Notes: a model not told the origin generated them from the letters alone. A stretch of 64,000 nt of DNA from Apostichopus japonicus (GCF_037975245.1 NC_092577.1:22160398-22224397), one strand, 5' to 3'. Shown: positions 46,693-59,040, numbered from the stretch's first letter. Translations and numbers: made by a program.

Positions 46693-49600
46693 TCAAAAAT
46701 GGAGGAGTGGCACTACCACAAAGCTTTTCTTCCGAGGAATAAGGACATATTTTTCCAGGATACTTGAGATTGGGGCATACTCTAGTTTCCCACTGAGTAA
46801 TTTGATCTTGAATATGCCAAGTTTGGTGGAATCCAGTGGATATGTGAAAAAAATTTCTTTGTGACAAAACTTTTCATATAAGATGAACTTGGTGCCATCG
46901 CTGACAAAGAAGTTTCTGGCAAGAACAATTTCTTCACCAATTTTAACACAGTTGTCCCCCATAGATATTTTGATAGTGCAATCTGGAAGGTTGAGTACTT
47001 TGTATTGTGAGGAAGTTACCATGGTCTCAGGAATCTGTCCACCATTGTGGGGCTACTCAAAAAGTTCTTTGCTTTTAGTAGGAAATGCTACATGGTTTTC
47101 AGAAAGACGTCGAATAACTTGTTGTAAGGGGTAATTTGCATTCCTAACCATTCGTTTTATCTGTCCCAAATAACTTTCGAAAGGGAAACAGGATACATTG
47201 TCCAATGCACCATATTGTTGTACATCCTCTTTCAAATGCACAAGTCCATGTACATTGTATGTAATCATGTCATTGCCATAGAGAGTTGCATAGTGCTTGA
47301 TGAAAGTAAAAATTAACTGGTGACCAAGCTGAGAGTAACTGCTACAGTTGATTGGACTCAAATATATAAACATAGCAACAGATAAAAGCCTGAAATTTTC
47401 CTAAAATGGCTTTGGAATGATTCTGTAAAGAACAACTGCACCGGTGTACAAAAGAAATTGCCGAAGCTCTGTGGCTTTCCACCGTTCAAACTCATTCAGA
47501 GATCGAGGTTGGCGAGCAAATTCACGTGGTAGAGCACCATTCAACGATTGCAATTTTGCAGAAATTTCTCTGATAAGTTGAGGGCTCTGTCTTGTCTTTA
47601 GTGGACCTTTCAACCAAAGCTTCACCAGTCTGCGTGTCACTCCCAAACATACTAGGTGCATGTAGTCTAGAGGGAAGTTAGATACCATACCCAATGAAAG
47701 TTGGGATAGTGGAGTTTCCCATAGATGATGATTTTCATCTAGCATATTTCTAAATGACTGGTCAGTGCGATGATCTGCTTCTGTTTCTGGGAAAGTTACT
47801 TTGTAGCCACTATGACTCTTCATGTTTTTGACCATGGCTCATGCAGGGGCATCACATATGATTGCTGTCATAACCACTGTAAGCTTTTCTCCCTGAACTT
47901 GAATACCATTTTGCTCAACATTTTTGTAGTCTGCTACAAATTCATTCCAAAATTCAAAATCAGTTGGTTTCCTTTTCCCATAGTACAAGCCAATCACAAA
48001 AGGACACTTTCTCTCACATGTAGTGATCATACCTAATATGGGCCAAAACTGCGAGTTTCAGCTTTTGAATAGAGGTAAACCATCAGTTTACATGCATCGT
48101 TATTGTTTTGTATTTACAACTCAGGGACTTTTGTCTTGAGTTCAAATTAGAGGTAATTCCATTCTCAATCCCAACATGGTAATATTGACCCCCTGAGACA
48201 ATTGCTGTGTCCACTTTGGTTTGCGTGCGTAGTAAAGTTCTAGGGTCTTTTGGAAGGTCAGGATGGTGTCACCTACAAGAGCGGGGTACAATTTAGCGCG
48301 TTCGAATGGAGGCTATCCGACCGATATAAAGACACAGTACAATTAAGTAATTCACAAAGACATCCAAGTAATCTTAATAATACAAATTTAATTCATCAAA
48401 GTCTCTTCTTTCTTAAATAAATAAATGAATATAATTCTAAGTCAATAATACCATGGATTCTAATATTCTCCTGCTGCAAGCATGGAATTGAGATACTTCA
48501 CAAAGTTGAAACCATTTACAGGAGTTTAACATGTTTTAGGTGCTCAGACAAAATTTGGTTGTTTTCCAAAACGTATGATTTACTCAATACTAAAGTAGTT
48601 TGTTTGCCCCAGAAAAACTACGTAATTACTCATACCTCAATAGTGTTGATTTTACAATACGATATTACCAGTAGTTGAGAACAAGTTTACTTGTGAACAC
48701 AATATTTAAAGTTCAAAATTCCACGATGTTCCAGTGTCCAATGCTTCTCAGTAAGAGACAGTTCTCGTAACTATAGATGTTACAATCATAAAGTTCTACC
48801 GCTCTTCAGTAGTATAAGATGTTACACCAGTCAGTGTGGATTGATTATCCCAGTAAGATGAAAGTCACTCGTTATTCTCGTTGAATCCCAAACGGATATA
48901 AAAGTGGCACTGTATTAAATAAGCAAGAACCCAAAACTTTTATATTTTGAATTCCAATTCACAATGCAATATATATATGTATGCTTTCATTTCAACCAAT
49001 TTTGAGATGATTTTCATATTTCCAAAATAATAACTTCAAGCCGCTAGTAAATGGAATCATTTACTAAAAATTATACATCATTTTGGTCATTGCAAAAGTT
49101 GACCTAAATAATTTTATAATTACATTAAACTCATTTCTAACGTAAAAATAACTTTACTTTTATACGCTTGTAGAATAATGTTATGCCACATGTCGTACAA
49201 CTTCAAAACTAGGCGCGGCACATTAAAATAATATCTTTCATTACGGTAAATTCACTAATTTAACACAATTTATCTCTTTTCATGCATGCTATACTTTCAT
49301 TACCTAAATGCCATAAATAATGCATACATGGAAATGAATTTCATAGAACAATTACAAACCCTTTTACATTGTTTCTCCCTTACAGCAATATTTAACCAAA
49401 TAATGTTTACTGTAAATACATGCTTTATGTCAAAGTTTTACTTACAATTATATCACATTTGACGTCCCTTGGTAAGCCCCGTAGTACAGCTGTAGCGATA
49501 CAGGTCAGCATCCAATACTGCCAACAAACAGCTGCCCTCCTCAGACTCTATCAAGATTCTGGTACCCAGGCGACTTTTCCCAACACAATTCTTGCAAATG

Positions 49601-50486
49601 ATGAAATCCAAATTCACAACATTTTGGCCTCCCGGCTTATATAGGTTTTCATAAGTGAAATAAATCCCATGCCATGTGTTGCAACGGAAAATTAAATCGG
49701 GCGCCTTACCAAGAGATATACATATAGAAATCATATGACTCTCACAGCATGGTGTTTTAGCTAAGAGTGATGTGTTTGTTCAGCACTAGCCTATACATGT
49801 AATAGCTAGTCCATTGTAAAGAAAATATGTCGCATCTATTAGCGCAGACAATAGGATCACCTGGACATTCCAGCCTTCCCTATTCATACCTGCCCCTATA
49901 ATGCTGACACATTCCTACTACCTAGTCAGCATCATTATACTAGATCTGTCTGGTTCCCTGGATTAAAAGTTTTAATACACAACAGCTTGTTCATTCATGC
50001 AAAAGATGACCAAGCTTATCATTACCAATAGTAAAATACACTGTCCTATCTACTCTAATGTGACAGATGGTCATTTTGAAGAATGACAAGGAGCTCAGAG
50101 AGTGAAGCAGGAGAAATATTATACTTTGAGGCCCATTGCCCAAGCTCAATTTTCAGTGTGGAATTTATTTCATCACTTCCATCAATTTCACCATCTGAGT
50201 CAGAATATAGTTCATCAACATCTGAGTGAAAGGTCTGGAACAAATCACTGTGAACACCATCAGCAACACCATTTTCAGACAACTGTTCCAGTTTATGCAA
50301 CTGCTGCAGTTGGCTCCTTTTTTCCTTGATATGTAAAGATTTATCATTGTCCTTCCTGGTGTTATCTATTGGTCCAGAGAAATTATTTTGCCAGCAAGAT
50401 TCATCTAATATTGTTTGTTTGTAGTTTAACACTTCATCATTGATTTTTCTTCTCTTGGTGCGATATGATTGTGGACCATGATCCAT
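46693..50486 (-). pseudogene. EnSpm/CACTA-type transposase, several in-frame stops
   Basis: N-terminal exon 50486-50055 starts MDHGPQSYRTKRRKIND and ends in LGQWASKYNISPASLSELLV. After about 1.8 kb the reading resumes at about 48280 (HPDLPKDPRTLLR..VDTAIVSGGQYYHVGIENGI). It continues through DGLPLFKS and FWPILGMI, FVIGLYYGKRKPTD, IICDAPA, then FPLDYMHLVCLGVTRRLVKL, HGLVHLKEDVQQYGALD, and FPFESYLGQIKRMVR. These are hallmarks of animal EnSpm (Tnp2-like) transposases. Disruptions: a one-base shift near 48085, then stops in one continuous frame at 48058-48060 (TGA), 47839-47841 (TGA), 47401-47403 (TAG) and 47053-47055 (TAG). The CxxC stretch expected after HSGY is missing. The C-terminal tail with FTYPLDSTKLGIFK and EKYVLIPR ends at 46693. 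CACTA ends were not located. Decayed autonomous copy. Confidence 0.75.
48300..50054. other. Intron or insertion inside the EnSpm-type transposase
   Basis: Very AT-rich sequence. A minus-strand 93-codon frame at 49734-49453 has no family match. No donor is evident at the end of the first exon (it runs into TAG), whereas the downstream side has a passable acceptor (cttgtag). It is unclear whether this is a true intron. Confidence 0.35.
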
Positions 50487-51172
50487 GATGAGCTATCGGG
50501 GAGATAAACCAAGTTTGGAACAGTTACAGTACATACAGTACATACAGTTTAGTTTAGTTTTGTAGAAAAAAGGATCAGGAAGGACAATTAAGTCCCCATC
50601 AAGGACCCTATTGGAGAGAAGGAACCGATACACAAAAAGGGACACCTGATTACAATGCTTAAAATGCTTGTGTGAAGTTGTTTCAAAAATTTGCCTTGTT
50701 TCTGTATTATTTGTTGAAAACCAAATCCCAATTGCAAATTGTTCACCAGTATCCTTCAGTCTATTAGATAAGTAATAAGTGTAATGCATCATATATGTAT
50801 TTATACCATGTCCATTTTAAATAAGCCTTTCTTCACTATTTTAGCTTCTTTATCTTATGGTTTCGAATGTTAAAATGTATATTTAGTAACAGAAATTCAG
50901 TTAAATTATTCGTTAAATAAAGGGGAGTTTTAACTTTACAACCTTTGCAAGCAATACTGTTTCTATGAATGTTATTTTTCAAGGTGTGAGTGCAGGAGGG
51001 AACTTTTCACATTAAGGCAAATCCCATTCCACAGTCAAGGTTGGCTGAAAGCGGCTACAAATTACAATCCTTTAACGGGAAAGTCCTACTTCTAGAAGGA
51101 AAAAGAGGTGTATGCCTTTTAGGCAATTTGTCCCAATTGTTTTTGAAAAAAAAGCTAACTGTGCTCAGTTGG

Positions 51173-51283
51173 TTGTATATATATATCTATCTCTATCTAT
51201 CTATCTCTATCTATCTATCTCTATCTATATATCTCTATCTATCTATCTCTATCTATATATATCTATATATCTATCTATCTCTA

Positions 51284-51316
<33 letters not shown>
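51173..51316 (+). repeat. CTAT/CTCTAT and AT microsatellite
   Basis: About 105 bp of mixed (ctat)n and (ctctat)n followed by a pure (at)n tract of nearly 30 bp. The reading frames rich in Tyr, Ile, Ser and Leu across it are artefacts. Confidence 0.95.
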
Positions 51317-51318
<2 letters not shown>

Positions 51319-51687
51319 TATTATTTGATACTGGAGAGATATTGTACTTAATTTTGACAAGGCTTATAAAAGCTTCTGTTTAACATTTTATTGATTTAAA
51401 TTCGCCTCTGTGGGAAGTACAGTGTTCCATGTGATATCATAAAACTTCGAAGTTTCCCAAAAAAATTATGTATAATTTAATTTCACATCACTTATGTATC
51501 TTCGACCCCAAATTGTGACATAAAATAAAGTGTTTCAAACCTCGCGATATATTTTTCACTTTCCGTTATTCCTTTGTTCAATTCTTGCAAAATTCAACGA
51601 AACTCACACTACTTTATACATATCAGTACACATCCTGATTGCAGCTGATCATTATCATGTCATAAAATGCACAGGTAATTCTTGAAA

Positions 51688-53109
51688 ACGTACGTGATGG
51701 TTGGTGTCCAAGTGCGTCACGTACGTTTACTTTGCATGTTCACGTATTGTTTCACTGTCGGAATTCTACCGAGTTCATCTCTATGAGCACACGCTTTATA
51801 GATAAACCCTAGTAGTACTTCCACGAAAATTCCCGCAAAGCACGATTAATAATCGATGTCGCAAAATTCAGATCAACTCTCGTGTCCAAATCGTCACGTA
51901 CGTTAAACGGCACTGTTCTACGACATGCCTTCAGTGAAATTTATTGATAAATCAGCAATCTACGTTCAATCAATCGATGGTAACCCACGCTACACTTACT
52001 TGTCCGCTTGAACTATAAAACAACTGTATAGGTGTAACATTGCGTGTGTAGTCCTGGTTTGACTATCGTATCACGTACGTTAAAAATATCTTCGGTGCTA
52101 AAAAAAATCCAGTTAAACCACAAGACATGTCATCCATCTGCTTACAATCTTGATGAGGAGAGCAAGGTAAGATATCCATCTTTGTATACTTCCACAAATA
52201 TGGAAGGATTGTGTTAAAATTTGTCAAAAAATCGTAATTTTTGCTAACACCTTTTCTTGAGTTCTTGCGCACTGATCGTGTCTCTTAATAACGCACGTAA
52301 GACAGCTTTATAGTTTTTCAAATAATTTTCAAGAAACTGCCAGAAACTGGCCTAGAATAACGCTAGCCGTTCTAACTGTGCATACATTTTTTTGGAAAAG
52401 GGCAGCTTTTTCTTTATAATAAATCGCCAGGTATTCTAAGATAGATTACACTCTCGTCGTTCCGTACGTGATATTAGACACCATTAGCGCAAATGTTTTT
52501 CGTGTCCTGTCGTAAATACGTTAAACGCATTTCATTTTTTGTTAGGAATTTGTACATGTTTGAAACATAACTGTTAGCTTTTTCAGTCGTTTGATGTATT
52601 ATTCACTTAAGCAAGGAACTTTGTAATTTCTGGGCAAAATCATGATAAGTTAATGAATTGCGATGGAAGTTTAGGCCTAGGCTCACGTACGTTATGTCTA
52701 GACACCGAAATCGCTTGCATTAATGGTGTCAAACATCACGTACGTAAATTTTTCAAACTATCACCAATTTTCGAGGTAGTGTGGCGAAAAAACTTTTCTC
52801 CTCATATAATTTTCAAGTAATCATGTGATTTTGTGTTAACGGTCATCACCTACATAATGAAGTATATCAATTTTAAGATGAAAAGAAGCACCTCTTCACG
52901 TACGTTATGCTTAGACAACAGCGTTGTTGTGTCCAAACAAACGAACGTTAAAAAGTTCGTTCATCATCTTCTTGTAACTTAGGGGACAAAACAATTCTAA
53001 TAAAGCACGGTTATTTTACCATTTTGTATCGTTCTGAATGTTTGAAAGCCCATCAAATTAAGACTACAATTCTAGGGCAGAAGATAGCAGCCTGACAATT
53101 AACGTACGT
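51688..53109. promoter_or_regulatory. Array of ACGTACGT palindromes paired with GACAC, upstream of the 904-aa gene
   Basis: Eight exact ACGTACGT octamers start at 51688, 51719, 51896, 52073, 52685, 52738, 52898 and 53102. A CGTACG-core variant lies at 52463, with one-off variants at 52291 and 52941. Most have GACAC (or GTGTC on the other side) about 7-10 bp away, for example ACGTACGT-TATGTCTA-GACACC at 52685 and GTGTC-AAACATC-ACGTACGT at 52726. Only one other exact octamer was noticed in the window (near 27204). The clustering and fixed pairing look like subterminal transposase-binding repeats or a dense transcription-factor array. No long ORF is present in this stretch. Confidence 0.8.
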
Positions 53110-53913
53110 TAGTGAAGACACTTCCGTCTGACCTGTCATTAGATTAGTGTTGGGTCCAGTTAAGCGATGTATATAGCATGTAAACAAACTGCTAGGCTAC
53201 GTACTTTTCCAAAACGTTTATCGTGAACTGCTCTCGCAGTAACTTATGGTGTTTCAGTGTGACAAATGTACGGCCAAGCACACAAAAGTTGAACTGTTTT
53301 TCGCATGGACGTTTTTCAGAAAGAAAGGTGGGATTTTTTTTGGGGGGGGTGGGGTTAAATTTTTTTGGGTAAACCATGACAGCATATTTCTGGTGCAGGT
53401 GTGATAATAGTCCTGACTGGATAAAGCCAAGCCCTAAATATTGGAGATAATAAATACGTAGTAGCAAAAGATGTCATATGCAGAGGTTCCTTATCGGTTG
53501 TGTTACCTTGCAGTGTTTTTTTCCAAAAGTAAAACAAAATCACTAGTCCTTCTTTACCAAGCTTTTAGAGTAGTTCCTCTTGATGTTTAAGAAGTGTCGC
53601 AGTCGTCGGTAGAGAGCTGGTAAAAAAGGGGGGGGGGTGCTAGTATAAATCTGAGCAATGTGGTGATGAGAAACTACTTTTTCTTTATGTAGCCAGACCA
53701 TTACTGATCCAATACTTGGTAGTCAGTAAACCAGTACTAAGCATATAGAATGTTTCAGCTTCAGGTCATTTGGGTTCATCATAGGTTGAAAGTGTGAAAA
53801 CAATGTTAGCATGATTTCTTAATAAAGGTAGCTGTGACCAATTGTACACTTTGCATGTTGATGCATTATATTGAGCACATCAATCCTTTGCATTAATTCC
53901 CACAGTTACCAAA

Positions 53914-56900
53914 ATGAAACTGCGACCAGGTACAAAGGTTAATCCCCCTTCTCTGTCAGAGGAAATTTTATGTTTACAACCAAAATGTAACAAAACGGGG
54001 GCTGAATACCAAAAGGAATACCGACTCAGGTTGAAGGAGTCCAAAGAGAAGAATGATGCCCATCAATACCATGAAAAGATCCGTGCAAAGCTGTGGAGGT
54101 TAAATCGCAGTGAGGATGGGAAAACAAATGATCGAGAGTTGAATAGATTGCGAGCAAGAAGGTATAGAGAAAGGAAGAAAGGTGAAGGAAAGAACACGAC
54201 TAAAGCAACTAAGAAAAAGGTCACAAGGGCTGAGCGACAGATGCAGAAAGAGAAGTGGTGCCTATCAAAGAAAAAGCAAAGAGCACAAATGTCTTCCCAA
54301 GCTAAAAGGAGAATGAACGAAAAACGCAGGGCTAAGTATGCAGCCACGAAGGCAGCACTTACACCAGTTGGAAGTTTGACAGTTCCAGCAACCAATGGAT
54401 TTACCTCATCTACTGCTAAGAGGAAAGCTGTGTCACGATCTTTACGCATTTTGCCAAAAGATCCAGAAAAGTTTGCAGAAGTGGTTAGTGCTTTTGTGAA
54501 AAATGCCACCCCAAGGAAGAAGACTGCATTAAAGCAAAGGTTAGTGCTAAGCCCATCACAAAAGAAGAGGCTCGACTTTCTAGCAGAAAATTCTGTGAAG
54601 TCTGTGGTCCAAGAGCTAAAGAAGACTCGCACCAAACGGGACTCGCAACTTCGTCATCTCCTACATGTAACCACGGCAATCAAGAATAAAGTAAACAAGC
54701 GGACTGCTCACAAACAGCTGGGGTTCAGTTGGAACTATTTGAAGAAGCCACATTTTCCACACTTTCAGAACTTAAGAAAGCACAGGACCGATGCATTTTC
54801 TACAACAAAAGCCAAAGTGGCCACAGATTTCTACAATCGTGGAGATATTTCTCGTGAAATGCCAGTTCGTGGCAAGACACCATTAAGAGTAATGGAATGT
54901 ACAACTGCACAGGCATTCACGATTTTCAAGAGAGAGAACCCGGGATTTCGCATTTCCTTCAGCCATTTCCACAAGCTAAGGCCTGCCAAGACAAAACCAA
55001 TTTCAAAGACTCAGCTTATGCAATGTCTCTGTGAGTATTGTGTAAACATTTCATTCCTTCTTGAAACTTTCAATAAGAATGCTCTCCACTATGGACATAA
55101 AGGTGCTATCATTCATGACAAGTACGCAGCATCTGATCTGACGCTATGCAACTACGTGAACAATGTTCCGAGGAAAGAATGTATTGACAGGACCTGTGAA
55201 AAGTGCGGCATTGGTAGAATGGACACCCACGTAGCTTCTCTTCTTGCTGCTCATGGACATGCCCCAGTTGAATGGAAGTCTTGGGAATTAGAAATGAAGG
55301 AAAAGGGGAAAAGAATGGGACTGTTAATGAAAAAAGCCTCTCTGTCTGACCTCACTGATGTCCTCAAAGAAAAGCTTGATCCATTTTCTAAACACCTTGT
55401 CAACGCTAAATGGCAAGCAATGCAGTTTGACAAATTGAGAAATAATCTCCCTCATTCATGGGTTTTATTTTGCATGGATTATGGCCAGAATTACAACTGC
55501 CATTTCCAAGATGAAGCTCAATCTGCTCACTGGTCTTACCAACAAGCTACTATACATCCCATAGTGGCCTATTATCATTGCCCAGATGATCAGTGCTCAG
55601 AAGTAACACGAGAGTCTATGGTATTTATTTCTGATGATAGATCTCATGACCATAAGGCTGTGCATCACTTTGTAACCCTAGCGAATGAACACATTTCTCG
55701 TCAAGGAGTGCAAATTAATAGAGAGATTCATTTTTCTGATGGAGCTGGTTCTCAATACAAGAACAAAAGCTCTTTCAATGATGCCTCATATGGAGTTAAA
55801 GATTACGGATTTCCTGTCGAAAAACATTTCTTTGGTAGCCGGCATGGCAAGGGCCCATGTGATGGAGAGATTGGGGTTCTGAAGAAATGTGCTGCAGTGG
55901 CTGTCAAAGGTAGACAAGTCATTATCCGTGATGCCCATGATCTATTCAAGTATGGTCAGAATTTCTTGTCACTTCCCAGAGATGTCCAAGAACATTCACA
56001 TGCAAAGAGAACCTTCTTCTTTGTGAGGCAAGGAGAAGTTGTAACAGATTTTAGGATGGTTCGTAACAATGACCTGAAGCCGATTCCCCAAACTAGAGCC
56101 CTACATTGTTTTATCGGGATAGCACCTAGTGTTGTTACTGCATGTGAAAGAAGCTGTTTTTGTTCAGAATGTACTAGTGGAAAGTATGTCAATTGTAAGG
56201 ATGCCACCTTTGTTGGAAAGAGAAGTAATTATGCCCTGAAATCTGGTTTGAGTCTGGAAATGGCAGATGGTCAAGAAGCTGATGCAACAAGGTTAGTAAA
56301 AGTGAATAAACATATAAGTTTGATTCTTTGAAGTATACCTTCTGTACCATCAAGTGATGATACAACCACACTGTAACTGTACTTACTGTAGGTTTCCTGT
56401 CTCTTCTTTTTATTTCACAGCAGTGAAGCCAATGGTCAAACCAAGCCTACCTATACCTATGCGAAAGGCAGTTTTGTTGCGGTTAAACTGTATGGGAAAC
56501 AGTCATGTAATGTGTACTTGGCAGAGGTAAGAAAAAGGGTACTTTTCAACTACCAGCTGTAAACTTCAAGTGAAATGTAGTCTGCCTATCCAATAAGTTT
56601 GAAAAAGGAAATATTTTGGTTAGCAACTATATGTTGTGTGAAAGGGAGTATTAACAGTAATTGTTGAAAACGATGTGAAAACAAAATCTCTTTGCCGGTT
56701 AAAACAACTTTGTGTAAAATTATACTCTATAAACAGGGACTACCATGATCTCTTTGTAAGAAACCATTACGTTCTCATATAAATGTAACTTGTGCTCCTT
56801 TCTTGTTCAATACTTTAGGTACTTCAAGAATCTGAAGACGACATCCATGTCAATTTTATGAAAAGATGCGGTGACAACCTTTACAATTGGCCAGCCCAAA

Positions 56901-57049
56901 GAGATGTTTCTTGGGAACCCCGTGAAAATGTGGTATGCCAGATAGATTTTCCTGATCTCGCCAACAAAAGGGAACAGTTTCGCTTTAAGAAGTCACATTT
57001 AACCATCATCGAAAACCATCTTCGAGTAGAACCATATCAATTTAAATAA
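53914..57049 (+). CDS. 904-aa transposase-like protein, three exons, intact, unclassified DDE-like family
   Basis: Exons 53914-56291, 56421-56526 and 56819-57049 join in phase with good sites (AG/gttagt, tttcacag, GAG/gtaag, tttag), giving 2,715 nt and one terminal TAA. Residues 28-150 are strongly basic with repeated YQ-x-YR-x-RLK and RYRERKK-type segments, probably DNA-binding. Cys pairs occur at 371-376 (CLCEYC), 428-431 (CEKC) and 748-753 (CFCSEC), probably metal-binding. The central domain has FCMDYGQNYNCHFQDEAQSA, HFSDGAGSQYKNKSSF and FFGSRHGKGPCDGEIGVLKK. Asp522, Asp609 and Glu652 are plausible DDE-type catalytic residues. The C-terminal exons encode a small basic/aromatic segment (GSFVAVKLYGK..NFMKRCGDNLYNWP) like a Tudor/agenet-type strand set. 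I recall the SDG-x-x-x-Q-(Y/F)-K and HGKG-x-x-DG signature from multi-copy invertebrate and fish proteins, but cannot give a superfamily. No stops or frame shifts, so possibly active or domesticated. Confidence 0.8.
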
Positions 57050-59040
57050 GGAAAATCATATTTCAAGTTTCACCGAGTAAATTTCAAACTATTGTGCAGT
57101 TAAACATTGAACCAAATTCTGTTCTCATCCCTTTTGGAGTTACTTAAAGCCATTTTTCTCCCATGTTATTCATTGTTGATCCTTTTTATATGTTCTATTT
57201 GATGTCAAACCTGAGGAAACTATTTGTGATTCCTTGTGTGTGATGCCTCGGCTCATAAACACTCTATCTTAGTGAGTAGATGATCCCTATTGTTTTTCAA
57301 AGGTCATTTGAGTTCGACAGAGTTGTCTAAAATCGTTTTAAATGCCATATCTCAAGAAGTGAAGTTGGTAAATTCTAAAATTTTTATATATGTAGCCCTT
57401 GGCAAGTATTTGATCGCTATTGTTTTTCATAGATGTTAAGATTCCTTGAATCAATTAGAAGTAAATATGAATAAATATGATCACTTAGGAAGTGAAATAT
57501 GGTTTGAACTTCATCCTTATATGTAAAGGCATGCATTAATCAATATTTCAATACCACTGCACCTCTGGTCATTTCTGGTCAGCAATATGGGATGTTGCAA
57601 AATCCAAAGTCCCTTTTCATATTCGGCATGGAATCACTAAGTCATTTAACATTCTGGTTTACGTTTGACTTGTATCTGTAATACTTTAGTACTTCAGAGT
57701 AGCAATATAGAGCATCTTTTCGAAAGAATTTGGTGTCCATCATAACAAGCAGTGTGACGGTAGTACTTCAGAGCATCTTGTAATGATAGTTCAGTGTCCA
57801 TAATAACAGCAGTGAGATGGCAGTACTTCAGAGCATCTTTTCAACATAGTTCAGTGTCCATCATAACAGTAGTGTCATGGTGGTAGTTTGGGTCCATGAT
57901 AACAGCAGTGTGGTGATATGACTTCAGAGCATGTTCTCATTACAGTTTGGTGTCCAACATAACATCAGTGTGATGATATTACTTCAGAGCATCGTCTAAT
58001 TTGTATTTTGGTGTCCACCATCACATACGTAACAAGGTCCATGACAGCTTTTTATTATATTTAGGGACAGTTTATTGTGTCATTGAGTAACTTTTGTGAG
58101 GGCAAACACCTTCATTGTGCCTTTCAATATGCTATTTAAATCCTGTCTTTGGCAAACTTTTCTTTTTTTCATTATTGTATATGTAGTACATTGTGTTGTT
58201 AACGTATGTTATGGTGTCCTATTTTTTTTCATGTTTATTCAAATTGAAGAGGGTACTACAGAAATGACAATTTCTTATTATTTGTTCTTGCTTCAATCTC
58301 TTGCTTTCATCATCTTTGATTCTTATGTAAGTCTTCAGAAAATTGAAATTCCAATACTTTTAGGACACCGAGTCACACGCGTTAACATTTCACCTAGTAA
58401 GAGTAAATGGTCCAAAATTTTATGTCCATAATTGCTGATGTTTTTCTCTATGTATTCAACTTTGAAATAAAAGTGCCCTAATAACAATCCAATGCTTTTC
58501 ATTTTTGAGCATCGATGTCACACTTTTGTAACCGAATATTGAATACATGCTTATATATATATATCTATATCTGCATGTTTGGTGAAACATTACTACAGTT
58601 TTAGCATATTCACTTGTGTTGAACTGTTTACAGTCAGTTGACGTACTGAGCCCAATAAGTAAAAATAGATGACCATATTTTGGACTATAGCATAACTCGT
58701 TTCAACATAGATTACGAATCCAATGGTTCGTTTGACAGAAATGTAGCCGAAATATCGAAGCGTGCTCTGGTCAGTTTCATTTCTTTTCAAAGCAGATCGC
58801 ATTTTGCACGTACCTTGCGTGCATCTCCCACATTGACGTACTTCAGTGTTGTGCTGGTACCGTGTTAGGCCAGTTTAAAGGTTATTTTTTTACCGAGAAC
58901 AGTAGTGAATTTTGCATAATCTGTGATACATTCAAACATGCGAGTACGCATTTCGGTTTGACATAGATTAGGCGTACTGAAAGGATACAGTCAACATACG
59001 TTGCGGAGAACCGCATAGTAGTACTCCAAACAGGGTGGTG
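57050..59040. other. 3' flank of the 904-aa gene
   Basis: Apart from the tandem repeat, scattered composite-like words occur: ACGTATGT-TATG-GTGTC near 58204, and GACAC-CGAGTC-ACACGCGT near 58363. An AATAAA lies at 58467. No second gene is seen; the 111-codon plus-strand ORF at 58096 is hydrophobic but has no family features. Confidence 0.4.
57690..58030 (+). repeat. ~60-bp tandem repeat, about six units, downstream of the 904-aa gene
   Basis: Units share AGTACTTCAGAGCATCTT, then TTGGTGTCCATCATAACAGC and AGTGTGATGG. GTGTCC (or GGTCC) occurs near 57733, 57794, 57854, 57891, 57950 and 58011. The last unit reads GTGTC-CACCATC-ACATACGT, the same spacing as GTGTC-AAACATC-ACGTACGT upstream of the gene. 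Confidence 0.85.

Noticed and set aside
49453-49734. 93-codon minus-strand ORF inside the EnSpm-type region
   Set aside because: Does not match any part of that transposase and lacks splice support.
51173-51351. Two overlapping plus-strand ORFs rich in Tyr, Ile, Ser and Leu
   Set aside because: They run through a CTAT/AT microsatellite and have no other coding signal.
42700-51500. CACTA inverted ends for the EnSpm-type element
   Set aside because: CACTA/TAGTG words exist, but no pair with extended inverted similarity could be identified by eye.
54063-54635. 190-codon minus-strand ORF
   Set aside because: Antisense shadow of the basic, Lys/Arg-rich N-terminus of the 904-aa gene.
58096-58431. 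111-codon plus-strand hydrophobic ORF
   Set aside because: AT-rich composition explains the hydrophobicity; no conserved features.
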